Source: Galerina marginata (taxonomy: Eukaryota; Basidiomycota; Agaricomycetes; Agaricales; Galerinaceae). From it: 64,000 nt of DNA. Both the position numbers and the translations under genes were made by a program. The DNA lies in contig JAECYW010000018.1 in the NCBI GenBank assembly GCA_023014335.1, forward strand, positions 1,426,001-1,490,000, in the 5' to 3' direction. Below are positions 45,001-57,932 of the stretch, piece after piece. Every line of letters starts with the position of its first letter. Within the stretch, counting starts at the first letter, position 1. Under the pieces are notes generated by a model, which worked only from the letters and a program-made list of their open reading frames with translations, was not told the origin of the DNA and did not search any database.

Positions 45001-46208
45001 CGTGAAGAACCAAATCTCACGCTGCAATGTGGTGAGCTTGAACTGAGTTTCTCCCGACATGGCGACAATGTGACCCATGATGGTTCTGTCGCCAGTGGCA
45101 AACACGATTCCGGTACACGATCCTTGTGCGACATACGTGGAAGTGAGAGCGAGATTGCGAGTCTCCATGGCGTTGTGGGAGGTAAAGGTAATTGATCCAG
45201 GAATAAGGTCGCTTTCAGCAAGATCAATACGAGGAGAACGTTATAAATATGAGGACAGACCTTTCACCAGTGAGAAGAGAACGGTCGAAGCGCAGGTCCA
45301 AGGATGCTTCAACAATGCGCATATTAGCGGGGATCCGATTACCCTTGGGAGTTGTGTCGGCATTAACGCAAAACTAGGAGTGAGATTTGGACGTACAATC
45401 GTTAATTCGACCACATCGCCAACTACGATATCAGTGGCTGAGATAGTCTGTCGCTCTCCATTTCGAATAACAGTGGCATCTTCCGCGATCAAATTATTGA
45501 CGGTTTTCATTATTCTGGACGCGTGAAAATCGACAACAGCATAGAAAGTAGCTGAAATGACAATAACCAGCAGCTAAATACCGATTTGCTGGAGAGTGAG
45601 TGTTTATACCGGCACAATGTGAATAGAGGCACAAACTTACTAAAAGGATAGCGACGCCTAGGTTAAATATTGCCGGGTCGGGTTCCCCAAATGGCTTGTA
45701 CGAAAGCTGTAGGAAAAGAAAGATGACAGTGCGTGAGGTTCAATATTAGGCTGGAGTCAAACCAGAAGACCTACCAGAGTAGCGATGAAAGCAATCCACA
45801 TAAGGAAATTGAAGCCCCCGAATACGTAGTTCAAGGCCTTCTTCCAATATTGGGTCTTCGGCGGAGATATGACATTTTTACCGAAGGACTTGGTAAGATG
45901 ACCGACCGCGGAAGATTCAAGACCCATGGTTGGCGATGTTGAGAATCTTTGGTACACCACATCAACCGCAACGGTATGAATGTCTATTTGTCGAACAAGA
46001 TCTGATACATCGTTTGGCGCCTTCGAAGGTTTTTTCCCAGGTTCATAAGTTGGCGACGGCGGATATCTGGAAATTAACGGATTCAATTAGAAACAAAGTA
46101 CATAACGCCGAAATAAAACACTGTTAACTTAATGGGTGGAGTATACAGTTCGCTACGTTGGTCGTATTCCCCGCTTTCCGAGGTTGTCGCGGTACGTTGG
46201 TGAGCCAT
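42058..46208 (-). CDS. P-type cation-transporting ATPase, type II (Na+/K+-pump-like)
   Basis: ATG at 46208, first exons 46208-46129 and 46066-45775, many short introns, stop at 42058; roughly 1000-1100 residues. An N-terminal cytosolic part precedes M1-M2 (FGGFNFLMWIAFIATL; LLVIVISATFYAVVDF). The actuator domain contains the TGE motif. The phosphorylation motif CSDKTGTLT is encoded at about 44663-44680, KGAPD near 44160, TGDGVNDAPA near 43360-43390, and the C-terminal membrane half follows. The second half of M4 (AFVPQ, then GLPLCVALS after an intron) places it near type IIC/PAT2 pumps and not PMA1 proton pumps or ENA. Likely role is alkali-cation transport across the plasma or an internal membrane at the cost of ATP. 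Ion specificity cannot be read. No break was found. Confidence 0.88.
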
Positions 46209-48779
46209 AGGGGGGATGAGGCATTTTCATTGATGGTTAAAAGGAACGGCGAAAAGCACTCAACTCTGTTTGGAAAGATTTCTGGCGGCAAGAATAGGAC
46301 GCGTTCCAATTGCGATTGGACGATATCACCAGGCGGTTTAATATTTAGCAGCAAGGGCGGTGATCACCACCGTCGAACGCCTGCGGCGACCGTTGAGGTA
46401 TGTATACCTGCAAATGCAATGAACACTCGAGCTCTTTGTTTTTTCGTTGTAGCAGACAACGTCATTCATAGGTACTGACCTGCTTAATGCGATGTGGTTG
46501 TTGTGCCAAAGGATTTCCTCTGAGCCCGACTAGCAGCACCGTACCCTCCATAGCCGTTTGCTGGAACTGCCACAGAAGATTTTTTAAGGTTGAAGTTCAC
46601 GCTGACACACCATCAAAATGCAACTTGTGAATCGTGATATAACAGTGGGCGTACTGCACGGTGGCAGAAAGAAGAACCAAAGCAGTGGGTTTTATCCAGG
46701 CTGTCAATTTCTCGTGCGTGTCATGAATCGCCAGAAATATCAGAAAGCGCCTAGTGAACTCCCATGCCGCTGCGATTGTAGACAGAAAGAAGGAAGTTTG
46801 ATGTGAAAGAGCGTTATAAACAAGAGAGGAGGGATGCAACTGACTCGTGAGTGGGCTAGAATAGCTACAATGGTCATAGTCGACACTTGGTACTGCATGA
46901 CCGTTTGACAAGTGTGCCGTTTTGGGTATCCAAATCGTGCCTGCGTCTAACGTTCTCCACGAAACATACCTGCTTCCGTCGATACAGATCCAGCGAACGG
47001 TTGCAGACAAAGAACGGGATCAGAAGGTCGCGGAACCGAGAAAACTGACTCTTCCATCATACTAACCTGTGACAGATAGAAAGATGTAATCAATCAGCGG
47101 TTACAGCATCGGGGAAGGAGGAAGAACGACGTACTGAGATGCCAGCTCCGTCGCACCCTCAGCGCAGCCAAAAATACGAAGTGACCCAATCTCTTACTCA
47201 GCAGGTATAATCGATATCGAAAATATCTTTGGAGAATGGATATAGTAACAAGTTTTGCATGAGGGTGCAGCATAGTGATAACCGCGCCTCGACCACATAA
47301 TTGATGAGTGTAAAGTTTGTCTATCCAATCCGTCGGCAGGCCGATCAAAGCAAGACCAAAAATAACATGCAAAGTATCCTTCTACGAATAAGGATAGAAC
47401 GAGAGGCAAGGCGAATGGTGACCAAGATCGACAGGCAGGCCACAGGAGGAAGGTACCGAGCACAACTTGTTGTTTGCACGTAGGATGCATTTCAAGCCGG
47501 TCTCCGCCACGACATAGAGTTGGCATTTCAATTATGGACGTTTTACAATCGTCTAAATCCCTCCTGCTGATCCTGTGTGTGGCTTATTAAACCATCGGTG
47601 ATTGTTCCGAGGTCAGTGAGAGACATCAGGATGCGCCGGTGGTTACATAACATGCAAGTGTAGCCATAGGTTAGGAACAAAAGCGACGGTAGTGGGGAAA
47701 ACTGAGACTGGCGATCCATCGAAGTCGAAAAATGTTTGAAGCAGGGAGGAGTCATCCCGGTAGAAAAGTCGTGTGAAACCGCTTGCAATTTGCTTACAAA
47801 TTTTGCTTGGTCATTGCCATCAACAGCTTGCTCGACACATTTCCGAGTCCGACATCGACCGCCAGGTCCTTAACGCGGTCAGCATCCTCATTCCCCCCTT
47901 TGCTGCTGTGAATCACCGGTTTTTCCTTCAGAAAATCCCGCCTGGCTCCATGTAAGTTGTAACCACCTGGAACAATCGAGATTCGAGACTGATACATATC
48001 GTCCGTCACCAACAAGGCCCGCCTCCACTTACAACCTCCTCAGTGTCGACGAGCTGAGTTTTCTCGTTAAGACTCATTGTTTTTTGTCGCCATTGGTAGC
48101 CTAAAATTTATGTTGTGATCCTCATGGGTAACTTGGGCTCGGGGCTAGTGTTGTTGGGTTGCTCTTGGTCGTACACATCCCCATGTCTGGCCTGGGAGAA
48201 CTCCTCGTGGAAACTAGGTAATTTGTTAAGCGTCGCTCTTCTTGCCTTCTTGCCTGTGGTTAGCTCCCCATTTGCCCCAAACTTAAAGCTTTCTAAGATG
48301 CTTGATCACTTGAAATTTCCTACACTGTGTCATTGCTACCTTCGAACAGTTTGGAATTGACTTCTGGACATCGTCGGCACATTTGCTTCGTCTCGTTTCC
48401 TCCTATTGTTGATATATCTGGCAGATATTTTCCGAGTTCAGGCGTGATCACCACCCTTTTCAATTTCCCGCGCATGAAACTCGTCTTTGCCCGCCGAAAT
48501 CTCATTACCAAGTACGAAACTTTGATATTGACGACATCTTACTCGCTCGTTCTATGTTCAGAGGAGGTTTCTCTCCTTGACCAGAGCCTTTGCGCTAACC
48601 TCCTTTTCACCACTTCCAGCCAACTTGAGTCGAGGCTTGCAGTTGTTCAGTCAGCTGTTGTCACGAACGCGCCATTCGTGTCAGTTGCACATAGCTATCT
48701 AGCTGTGAAAACGGGAGACCTCTTACGGACACCTACATCCTACCACTCGGCGTCTTCCATCACAACATGAAGAGCTCAT
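46209..48779. other. Unresolved region, possible gene remnants
   Basis: Several short open frames on both strands, none recognisable. On the minus strand 46597-47010 and 47194-47790 have some membrane-protein-like hydrophobic stretches. On the plus strand 48327-48770 is open for about 147 codons. No full gene model could be built. Confidence 0.35.
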
Positions 48780-50760
48780 GGGCCAATGGATCGTTCGCCA
48801 GCGGACAGTGGTTCCTTTGTCAAGCTCAGCCTTCCGATCTCCATTGAAGTGGTCCGGCGTATGTGTTCTCTTCCCTCCTCCTCACCCGCTACCTCAAACA
48901 CTGCAATATACAGGAACTGGGATCGAGTTCTTTGTACCCCATTTTTAGCCCTCGCTATGGGTCGGCAGTCGGGATCCCTGGGCTGTAACACGGTTGAAGA
49001 AGGATAAATGTCACCAATTTATGTCTGAATCTAATTTGGCGACGCAGAACGCGGGAGGTTTGGGGGTCTTGATGGCGGTACGAATATTTCCTCCTTTTTT
49101 GCTTTTTGGATACGGAGCAGGGCTGATATACCGTTTGAATCAGTCGAATAGTTCACCTACATTTTACTGCGTCTCAGGTTCAGCGCAGGACGAGCAGGTT
49201 TTCAGCTTGTTTCATGTACATATACGCACTTAATCCTGCCGCGTCTTGACTCTTGACTCCAGAGGAGTATTTGACAGCCTACCTCCAACCATCAAGCTGG
49301 GTAAATTCGACGTAACTGGGCAAGGTAATTCCATTTTTGCTTCTTTTTGTTGTTGATTGTATGCGCAAACTTACGTGGCAAAAGTTCGACAGGTTCATCT
49401 ATGTAACCAGATTGTGGAGATTTTGGACCACCCTCGTCACATGCGCCTCAGTTTTCTGCAAGGCGTATGAGCCGCAGTTTTGAAGCTCTGGAGACCGGAG
49501 TTAAAGTATCGATGTGAATCCTCTATCTTTTTACCTTTCTCTTTTTTAATTTGAAACTGAGATCGTCTCCGGCATATAGTACTACCTATCTGGAAACCAG
49601 TTGGTATCAGCTCTGGCAAAGCATATAGAAAAATCAGGAGATCGCGTTTGTCCTTTCCATATTCTCCTCTTTGATGTTTATAATTGACTTTACATTCCCT
49701 ATAGATATTCGGCAGCGTTTTCTCGTATGAGCTACAGGAGATTATACGAGCCATAGAAAGGCAGAGCGGGTGATTCAGATGCCACTACGAGGGTCTGTTT
49801 TTGGCCTGTAATAATAGATATTTATCTTCCTTCCGACTTTTATGCAATGTGACTAACGATTTATGTTATCAGATATATCCTACACCTCCATACTCCAGTC
49901 GTCCGTACCTCTTAGCGTTTTATTTAGATGCTTTCTCTGCCTTAAGGATGGTCTGAATCTGATGCCTTTAGAATCCAAACGTTGACAAATTATGTCTGGC
50001 GAGGTGATTCTTCCTGTCCTCTCCTGCGACTTCTTGACCATACGAGTACAAGTTGCAGTTTCTCCAAACATCGGTATCTACACGTGTATCCTCCTTTATC
50101 TTTCCTTTGGCTTTTTGGATACGGCCGTAGTGGGGCTGATATACCGTCAGTCGGATAGTTAACCTACCTCATGCGCCGTCTCAGGTTCAGGGTAGGAGCT
50201 TATACGCATCAAATCCTGCCGAATCTTGACCCAGAACTCAGGAGGATCATCTTACAACTCCTTACAGCCTCTGACTGGGTAGATTTGTGACTACGAGGCG
50301 AGGTAAATCCAAATTTTCTTCTTTGTTGATTGTATGTGAGAACTTAAGTGATCAAATTACGACAAGTTCGTATATGCAACCACATTCAGATTGTGAAGAC
50401 CTTAGACCGCGCTCGTTACCCCCGCCTCAATTCTCGGCGAAGCCCATGAATCGCGGTGTCAGAACTTAGGAGTCAAGGTATCCACTTACGTGCTCCTTTT
50501 TTTCAATTACTCTCTTTGCTATGTATCCTATGGGCTATAAGCCACAGGGAATTCTACGAGATGTAGAAAAGCAGAGCCAGGGATGAGACCGTGAAGGTGA
50601 TTTTTCGGTCAGTAAAATAGGTACCTATCTTCCCTCTCCCTCTTTTGAGTGATGCGACTGATTATTCATATTATCAGACGTATCGAGCGTAGCTGCGCAT
50701 GTACTAGTAGCAGTTTCTCGAAACGATTCCCTTCGTCCAGGGGGTAACATCGTAAAAGAA
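48780..50760. repeat. Two more units of the dispersed repeat family
   Basis: Units at 48780-49810 and 50060-50760, in the same orientation and almost in tandem, align with 40310-41480. The minus strand of the first un-shifted part (48776-48850) reads SMEIGRLSLTKEPL, matching SIKIGRLGFVKLAGKPL of the 40-kb unit. This suggests a former protein family on the minus strand. No intact ORF. Confidence 0.6.
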
Positions 50761-50907
50761 TAACATTAGGACTTTGTTAATACCCTCTACGACAGAGTCC
50801 GTGAATACTGCTAAGTAAGCACTCGGAATATACAGAAACGATTCGCTCAGCAGGCAATTAAGAAAAAATTGGTGAGGAGAGTGACGGGAAGAGCTAGTTA
50901 AAAAGGA

Positions 50908-53168
50908 TCACATATTCTCCGCAACTATACGAGCAATGAGATCATCGTCGGGTGATTCGGGGTAGTCCATTAATATAGTACCATAGCGGTTGTGAGTTGG
51001 CAGACGGTAGAGTTTCTTCCGTAGATAGGTATTGACTCCAGGTACCCAATTAGGACTTCCAGGAGGATATCCTCCGACCGCGATGTCCTCTGGGTAAATG
51101 CCTGTCGGAAGTGAGTGGGTCGCACTCGCATAGTTGAAGTACCAGGATGTCAAAAGTGGATTTTTGGCGGCATACTCCAGGAGAGCATCGACAACGGCAA
51201 ATTTGCGGGGAACGAGCACTTCTAGTCTTTCGTCGAATTCGTATTCATCTTGGACGTAGATTCTTATCCCGGACGGCGTGAAAAAGTCAAATAAAGGGCT
51301 GTTTTCCTCCCAACCCTGGCTGAGGTCTATTCCAATCGCCTTTTCTCCCGCCGTTACGTTCACCGTGTACCGACGCACGAGTTGCATATGATTTCGTATG
51401 TCTTGGAGCATCGGGAGTTCGGCGCTCGTGTTCCACCGACTTCCAGGGGTCGCTATCAGTTTCTCGACGGCGGTGGCGAAAGAAATATTTGAACGACTAG
51501 GAGATGTATCTTCTTTGATTTGTACGATGACCCCCTCCGTCTGATGGCGCGTAAGCCAGGACTGGATATCCATGACGACACTTTGAAGCGTAGGTCCAAG
51601 GTTGTAGGCGCCGTGGAACATAATAAGAACGTTATTGACAAGACCACACCGGAGATCCAAGAATCGGATCCCAGCATTGAGCTGCTCCGTGATCGACATC
51701 GTCTGGGTACCAACTAACGGGAAAAAGGAGACGGCGGCGGAATCGTGGGTGCCGGGGATGGAAAGGCTTGATATGTATCGTACGTCTTGCACAGCTGACA
51801 TCCAGGACTCCAGTGAATAGTCCGTCAGAGGCCGCTGCAGCCATAAAACTTCCCTGTTATCGTTGAAGGAGTCGAAGATAAGGTTTAAAACGTTATCGAG
51901 TACAGCCAGAGTGGGGGTATTAGACGCGGATTGACCTGGTATCTCGTGGGGTCCCCAATTTGTACCGTTATTCACTTTGACGAAAATGCGAGAGAACGGA
52001 TCGGCCGTGTTAAAGCCCACGAAAGCCATCCCCCAACTGGATGTGGCAGAAACGCCTCCGAAGATGTTCTCCCCGAGTGATGTCAGGTTTAACCAGCTTT
52101 CGGTTTGATTGTTATAGACAAGGCTAAGTATTGCGCCTACGACGTTTCCAGGGAAGAGTAAATAGAGAGCATCATTTTGCACATACAGTGCTGGGCGACC
52201 AGTATGCTCGTACCCCTAGGATGCTATGGACACTGGACCACCCGGAGACAGGAGTCCAGGTCGTAAACATGAGTTCTCCTTTGGGACTAACCATAGCTAG
52301 GAACAACTCCCCGTTGTACGAAGCAAGGGCGGGCAACAAATAAGAGTCTTGAAATAGCTCGTAGACTGTCAAATTCCATTTCCCGAGAGTGTCGTTGAAT
52401 ATCAAGTGTTGGATGAAACTGGTGTCACCCAGCGTTTGGTCAACCACAGCATGGAGACTTTGCCCAAACGAAGCAAGCGCCGGCGTTACGGTGCAAGGGT
52501 ATGTTCGATTGAATGTATCAACGAACTTGACGGGGAAATACCAAGCATCGTTATTCCCCCGAGCCCAGTAAAGTTCGGTACTGGCCTTGTCGTTATACAC
52601 AGCGAAAAGCCATCCGTCATGCTCAGCCAACACTGGACCGATACCTGTTGTGGTTCTGCCACTAAATGGGTCGCCTCTAAAATTCCAGAGACCGGTGCCG
52701 GCAGTTTTAACTTGAGATGATGCGTAAGGATAGGAATTAAGGAAGGGTCGCTGGTCGCTCGCCCCATGAATCGTGGTGCCATCAAAATTATCTGGCAGTT
52801 TATGTCTGGGATAGTCGGATGAGGGCACGGGGACAATATTCGGAGTAGATGCGGTAAGGGTCTATTTTATAGATAATCTGTGAGGCTAAAGTAAAGCGCT
52901 GTGATCGATTCGACATACCCCATCCGTGATACTCGAAGAACTCGATGTCGTGGATACTACAGCTGATGACAAGCTGGAACTCTAGAGTCGTTGGACCGTT
53001 AATATACGGGGGAAGAAGAATCAGTTAAGTCGCATGAAATACCTTTAGAGAGATCGCAGAATGGGAAGTCGGCGTGGTCGGCGCCAACGAACTAATGCTT
53101 TGCCCACTGGACAAAGTGAACAGCGAAGAGAAAGCAGCCATAAGGCTGAGAATGGAGCGCAAATGCAT
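50908..53168 (-). CDS. Secreted PI-PLC X-domain-like protein with an N-terminal propeller-like part
   Basis: Exons 53168-53043, 52981-52919, 52861-52234 and 52190-50908 are in phase and give about 699 residues. A signal peptide (LRSILSLMAAFSSLFTLSSG) is followed by a Ser/Thr-rich linker, then about 300 residues of repeated WxxP/GxL..F blocks that look like a beta-propeller or lectin-like fold. The C-terminal half has the X-box of phosphatidylinositol-specific phospholipase C: SIPGTHDSAA with the first catalytic His, RFLDLRCG, and FHGAYNLG with the second His. Bacterial-type PI-PLC cleaves PI or GPI anchors without calcium. The third intron (52233-52191) is only 43 nt; the alternative is a 1-base frameshift there. 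Several NxT/S sites fit secretion. Confidence 0.85.
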
Positions 53169-53844
53169 GTGGATCGGCGAAAAATAACACTGTGTGTGAG
53201 GATAGGCGTGCCTTGGAAAGTGTTCGAGCTCTACAAACGTCTAGGAGCGAGTTTAAATAATTTACAATGTCGGAGGTAACCACCGCTACCATCTACATTG
53301 AAAGTTAGGATGAGCATGAACTGGGTTCATCAGGAATTAAAACATACCGAACGCGAATGATAAGACATGAAACGCCGGGGGTTGCAGTATCCGATTCTAC
53401 AGATTCAGTCTGGCGAGCTGATATCCATCTACTTTGAATTGTCCCCTGCACATGTGACCGTCGGGCGAAATACTTATCCGAGAAATTTCAAGTTGGCAAT
53501 GGAGGCAGCAGTATCAGTGATCACCACTGACCGCGACTGTCAACTTCAACGAAATACAAAGCAGGAACTGGTGACTTTCGAGCTTTTTACCATCAAAGAC
53601 CTAAAGTTCAGGTCGCTGCTTCGATAGGATGGGTAACGATGCTTACACATACCGTTGTTTCTCAGGGGCGCTGAGAGCATAGAGTCCGCCCCCTTCACGA
53701 TAACGTGTATAGTTGTCGCGGAAGAGTAATTTTGAAATCAGAGTTCGATATGGGTTCCCTCGGTTGAACAGAACGAAGATCCAGAACGAAATAATTCTTC
53801 CTCAGGCTCACAGGGACGAAGGTCAATAGAGATACGCTGGAGTA
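53169..53844. other. Promoter of the PI-PLC-like gene and non-coding sequence
   Basis: No gene is recognised. The short plus-strand frame at 53367-53624 has no family features. Confidence 0.4.
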
Positions 53845-54220
53845 TCCCAATCCATCCGGACCTGGGCGGCTGAGGCTCGGAGACACGTTGAGCAGTGCGG
53901 AACCGCGTCGCACGCGATGGCAAGAGGCAAGCAGAGATGACAACGGGCACGCGGGCACGCTTGATGCCTTGCACAGCCACTGATGGGATCTATGTTATCT
54001 AATCTACGGCGAGCTCGGTCCAGAACTCACTACATACTACGTATACAACGCAAGGAAGAGCAAAAAGATGCTCAGAATTACTCGAGGTGTCAGAAATTTC
54101 CAGAAGACAGAGAAACGGTCTAGTCGAGCGTGGCGTAGGATCACCTAAGTCTTTCAAAACAAGAAAAACCAGGCTCATCCGAACGAATGACCTCCGGCTC
54201 AGGCTGATCGAAGAAATCAA
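53845..54220 (-). mobile_element. Relic of the second LTR element family
   Basis: About 53845-54040 aligns with the 223-bp LTR of 10142-12498 (shared 'gagcagtgcg', 'gcgtcgcacg', 'tggcaagaggcaa', 'cactgatgggatc', 'tatctaatct'). The adjoining 54040-54220 matches the internal region, and its minus strand still reads VLKDLG..PRSTRP, the end of the element's ORF. No second LTR is seen. It is an old truncated copy in the same orientation. Confidence 0.82.
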
Positions 54221-55030
54221 GATAGAAACGAAAGATGCACATCTTTGGGAGACGATAAAAACTCGACTTCATCAATGCACTATCAGCTAAAGTCTAAAAC
54301 CCACACCAACTGGTGTCAAAACAAGGAAATAGCGCTCTATAACCCGATCGAAGACAAAGTCAAAGCAAGCGAGTGCTTATTCCTTATTAGTTGGTTAATT
54401 TGGGGGTCAGTCAACCAACTAATATCTCGAGTGGCAACGGCCACCCGAATATATTTTCTCTCCTAGCGAGATTATCCCAGCTCGCTTGCTCTTATGAGCT
54501 TTAGCTGCCAGTCCGCCTTTCGTTAATAATAGGAGTTTGTAACTACTTCCTTCTACAATCAGGATCGTGCCACTGCGATTGTTATGAGTGTGGAAGTCTG
54601 ATTTCCCTCCTTGCGCGTCGTCGCTTTTTATTATTGAGGAGGGCGTCAAATTGTGGCTTGGAGGATATTACAAGCCAAGCCAAAAAGTCGTGCATGGACG
54701 ACGCGTTCTATTTTTATCCTAAATCTGCAGGACACGAATCCCGAGAAATTCGGAATGCGCGGTCTGTCTCAGCCCTGCACGGCGCACACGCCGCGCAAGC
54801 TCGGCTGGCATGTCACGTAAAATTTTCTCTGCACTGCTTCCGAGTTTGATCGAAGGTGGTCTCCTTTTTCTACTCTTCAACCAATGCGAACACCAAGTTG
54901 TCCTCCGAGACTTTTCCATTTTGCGCAGCAATCACCAGGAGTTCGGGCTTGCTCCTCTGTTTCTTCCTTTTCTCTGCAGCCAAATGGAAATTCACCACCA
55001 CTGGCAAGGTCCAAAAGTTATGTCGCGCCA
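54221..55030. other. Intergenic, upstream of the DUF2235 gene
   Basis: No gene. 54630-54660 carries the divergent copy of the block at 35880. The part 54884-55030 is open in frame with the next gene and could be part of it if the start is further upstream. Confidence 0.4.
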
Positions 55031-57316
55031 ATGACGCGTCGAACGGCATCGAAATATGGCGCAGGCTGTTCTGGTCGATCAGCGCCTTCGAGATTCCTCC
55101 TTGTACCCCATTCGCGCTCCATTATGAACCTTTCGCGTTCCAGCTCCGAAGGGACATCGATTTCTGAGGATGTACCAACAAAGTCAGCTACACACATTGA
55201 GACCATACCTCCTGCATTTCCTGGAAGGGCCCGAACCCTTGTCTTATGCTTCGATGGAACCGGAGATCAGTGCGTATTTGATACCTGTACCTACTGACTA
55301 AAAAAAGAGCTAATTCATCGACAGGGTTGGCATAGATGTGAGCTTTTGAAGCTGCACCTAATCTGTTCCTCATTTACGGTGGCCACTGTCTTCAGAATAC
55401 CAATGTTGTTGAGATCAAAGACATGCTTGTAGTTTCAGAAGAGGAACAACTCGTTTATTACCAGGTGAGCTTAGGTCTTTCAATTCAATTTTCATACTCT
55501 TGAAGCGTTGTTCGTAGAAAGGGATAGGTACATATACCCCCAAGATCCCTGGCGTCAGGGAACACGTCAAAATTCCTGGTATCTCTTATATATCTCAGGT
55601 ATAAATTTTAAATCCACGCCCGGAATGTTTAGTAATGGTCATCGCAGAAATGGGATCAGGCCGTCGCTTGGAGTCTCGATGCCCGTGTGATTGGTGGGTC
55701 TATCATTGGCAACTGGTATTGATTCGTGCTAATTATGACTGTTCTTTCAGAGGCTTACTTGTGGCTCGTTGACAATTGTATGTATCGAACTTTGTCTCCT
55801 CAGCCGATATCGACTGCCACTTATTTCGTAAACCAGATCGTGACGGGGATAAAATTTGCATGTTCGGTATGTACATCACTTTTCGTCTCTCGAGTCGCAG
55901 CTGAACCAACAACAAGGATTTTCTCGAGGCTCATACACCGCTCGAGCGTCAGTGTATCGTCAAATCACCTTGAATTGAAGATCTGATATCAAGGATTATT
56001 TTATAGCGTTGCAGGTATGCTCTTCAAAGTCGGCCTTCTTCCAAAAGCGCACCGCGAAAAAGCGTACGCAGCGTTTGAGTCTTATAAGGATGCAAAGACC
56101 GCGACATCATGGAAAGCCTCAAAGGCGTTCCAGAGGACTTGGGGATCTATCGATGTTCCCATTAAGTTTTTGGGTTGCTGGTAAATACCGACCAAACATC
56201 TCGTAGGACAATACTCAGAAAATCTCACTCCAGGGACACCGTCAATTCCGTAGGCTACTTGACCACCAAGTCACTCCCATTCACTGCGATCAACCCAATG
56301 GTACGCAACTTCCGACATGCGATTTCGATGGACGAGAGGAGAGTCAAGTTTAGGACGAACCTCTGGAGCCCATACATGAAAGCTTCGCCAAGAATCGGCT
56401 CGCGGTCACCGCACATGAATCCACGAGAGAAGATGATTCAAAGCTTTTCTGAGGAAAAATCAAAACGAATGCCTCCCACTGATGTCAGCGAAGTAAGCTT
56501 GGAAATTTCAAATAATAACTATTGGGTATTAACTAGTTAACTATGCATAGGTTTGGTTCAGTGGATGTCATTGCGACGTTGGTGGTGGAGCGGGTGAGTT
56601 GAAATATCATTTCCGTCATTCATTGGAGCAACCTAAACTCGTTTCGCAGTGCCTAACGAAATCAGGCCAAATCTCGCTCATATCTCGTTGAGGTGGATGA
56701 TCCGTCAGTGTTTCAAGCGGAACACTGGTATCATGTTCAGGAAAGATAAGCTGATGGTGTTCCATCTCGACCCCGATTCTCTCTACCCCGTCGTAAAACC
56801 CCGGCTGCCAGCCATTGAGCCAAAAAGTAAACAAATCCAACCCCCCATTTGCCTCGGTCCCATCTCCAGAGTAATAGGATGGCTGAGTTACCTTAACCCG
56901 TTTGGATCAAGAAAATGTGAACCTGAGCCTACGCCGATTGCCGCCAACGAGGAGGATGCCGATGCTCTCGATGCCCTTGCTCCAGTTTACGATATGCTCG
57001 ATATCAAGCCCCTCTTGTGGCTCCCATTCGAGAAGATGCCATTGAAACCTACAATCCTGAGCTAAACAAGCGGGTAAAAGAGGTCTTCGACAAGAGACCC
57101 AGAATTATGCGAGCGCCCCGTTTCTTCGATATTGCGACAAAAAAAGTTGCTGACGGCCGGCTCAAGGTGCATCGAACTGTCATGACGAGGATGAAGGCCC
57201 GACATATTGACGGTAGCCCTTACGTTCCGAAGGCTCTCCTTCCTGATATGAAGCCGATTTCTCTATCAGATGTCAAGTATAATGGTGATCATCCCCGCTT
57301 TGATTGGGTTGATTGA
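55031..57316 (+). CDS. DUF2235 alpha/beta-hydrolase (Tle1-like phospholipase family), one apparent frameshift
   Basis: Twelve phase-consistent exons. Exon 1 runs 55031-55269 (ATG 55124 is an alternative start), followed by a 13-nt exon 55325-55337, then 55396-55464, 55518-55598, 55648-55693, 55751-55777, 55837-55866, 55917-55947, 56007-56180, 56234-56492, 56551-56593 and 56650-57316. Family landmarks are RTLVLCFDGTGDQ, NTNVVE, YYQ/KGIGTYT, the nucleophile elbow GFSRGSYTARA, WDTVNSVG with a candidate acid, and WFSGCHCDVGGGA with a candidate His. DUF2235 includes bacterial phospholipase effectors; fungal members are uncharacterised. In the last exon the frame changes by one base near 57015-57025 (a C-rich spot): DALAPVYDMLDIKP upstream, REDAIETYNPELNKRV downstream to the stop at 57316. 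This is a recent mutation or an assembly error. Confidence 0.8.
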
Positions 57317-57932
57317 AGGCCAGCATGTACGGCGACTATATTTTTATAAGTAATATAATTTAATTGTCAAGGTTTAATTTGAGGTATCGAACCCGGGCCC
57401 TGGACCGTGCGCACGGGGAAAGATAGGCAACGAGTTGTTAAGCCCAAATCCTGACCAACTTCCTCTGCCGAGACGTTCCGCAGTATTGGATAACCGAACG
57501 CAGAGGAAGTGCTTGGAAACTACGAGCATCATTTCAATATATTGAAAGCTTTGTTCAATTCGGTATGTAATTTACAGGTATCATTTTATTAGTCTACGAT
57601 GGCAGATTAGTTGGGTTGATACAAAGCTCTGATTCGCCCGGACTGGCGAGGGGACTCCAAGCGCTATCATGTGCCCAAAGATGAAACGCCGTTGCCGACC
57701 AATTGATATTTATCAGCAGGCCGCTTCTGCCGGCTAAAATCAGATTGCAAAAAGACTTTCCTTTCACCACAACTTCATTGTTATTATCGACTCTCGAGGT
57801 TAGATTCAGGCTGAGTACGTTGTCATATTTTGAATTTTCATCCAAAGTTTGTTTAAAGGTCTTTAACGATTCAATTCCCCCGTCTAGCTCTAGTCTAATC
57901 AACCACTTTGATTCTGCTTCTATTCTGGTGGC
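57317..57932. other. Intergenic before the F-box gene
   Basis: No gene. The minus-strand frame 57594-57989 overlaps the start of the F-box gene and has no family features. A pol-III B-box-like sequence at about 57383-57395 is discussed under rejected items. Confidence 0.45.

Noticed and set aside
48780..50760. FunK1-type protein kinase remnants
   Set aside because: No HRD, DFG-like or other kinase motif could be found on either strand; only a vague resemblance of C-terminal composition.
57375..57480. Possible minus-strand tRNA with B-box-like GGGTTCGATACC
   Set aside because: No acceptor stem, T-stem or proper A box can be paired by hand, so it is at most a degenerate pol-III relic.
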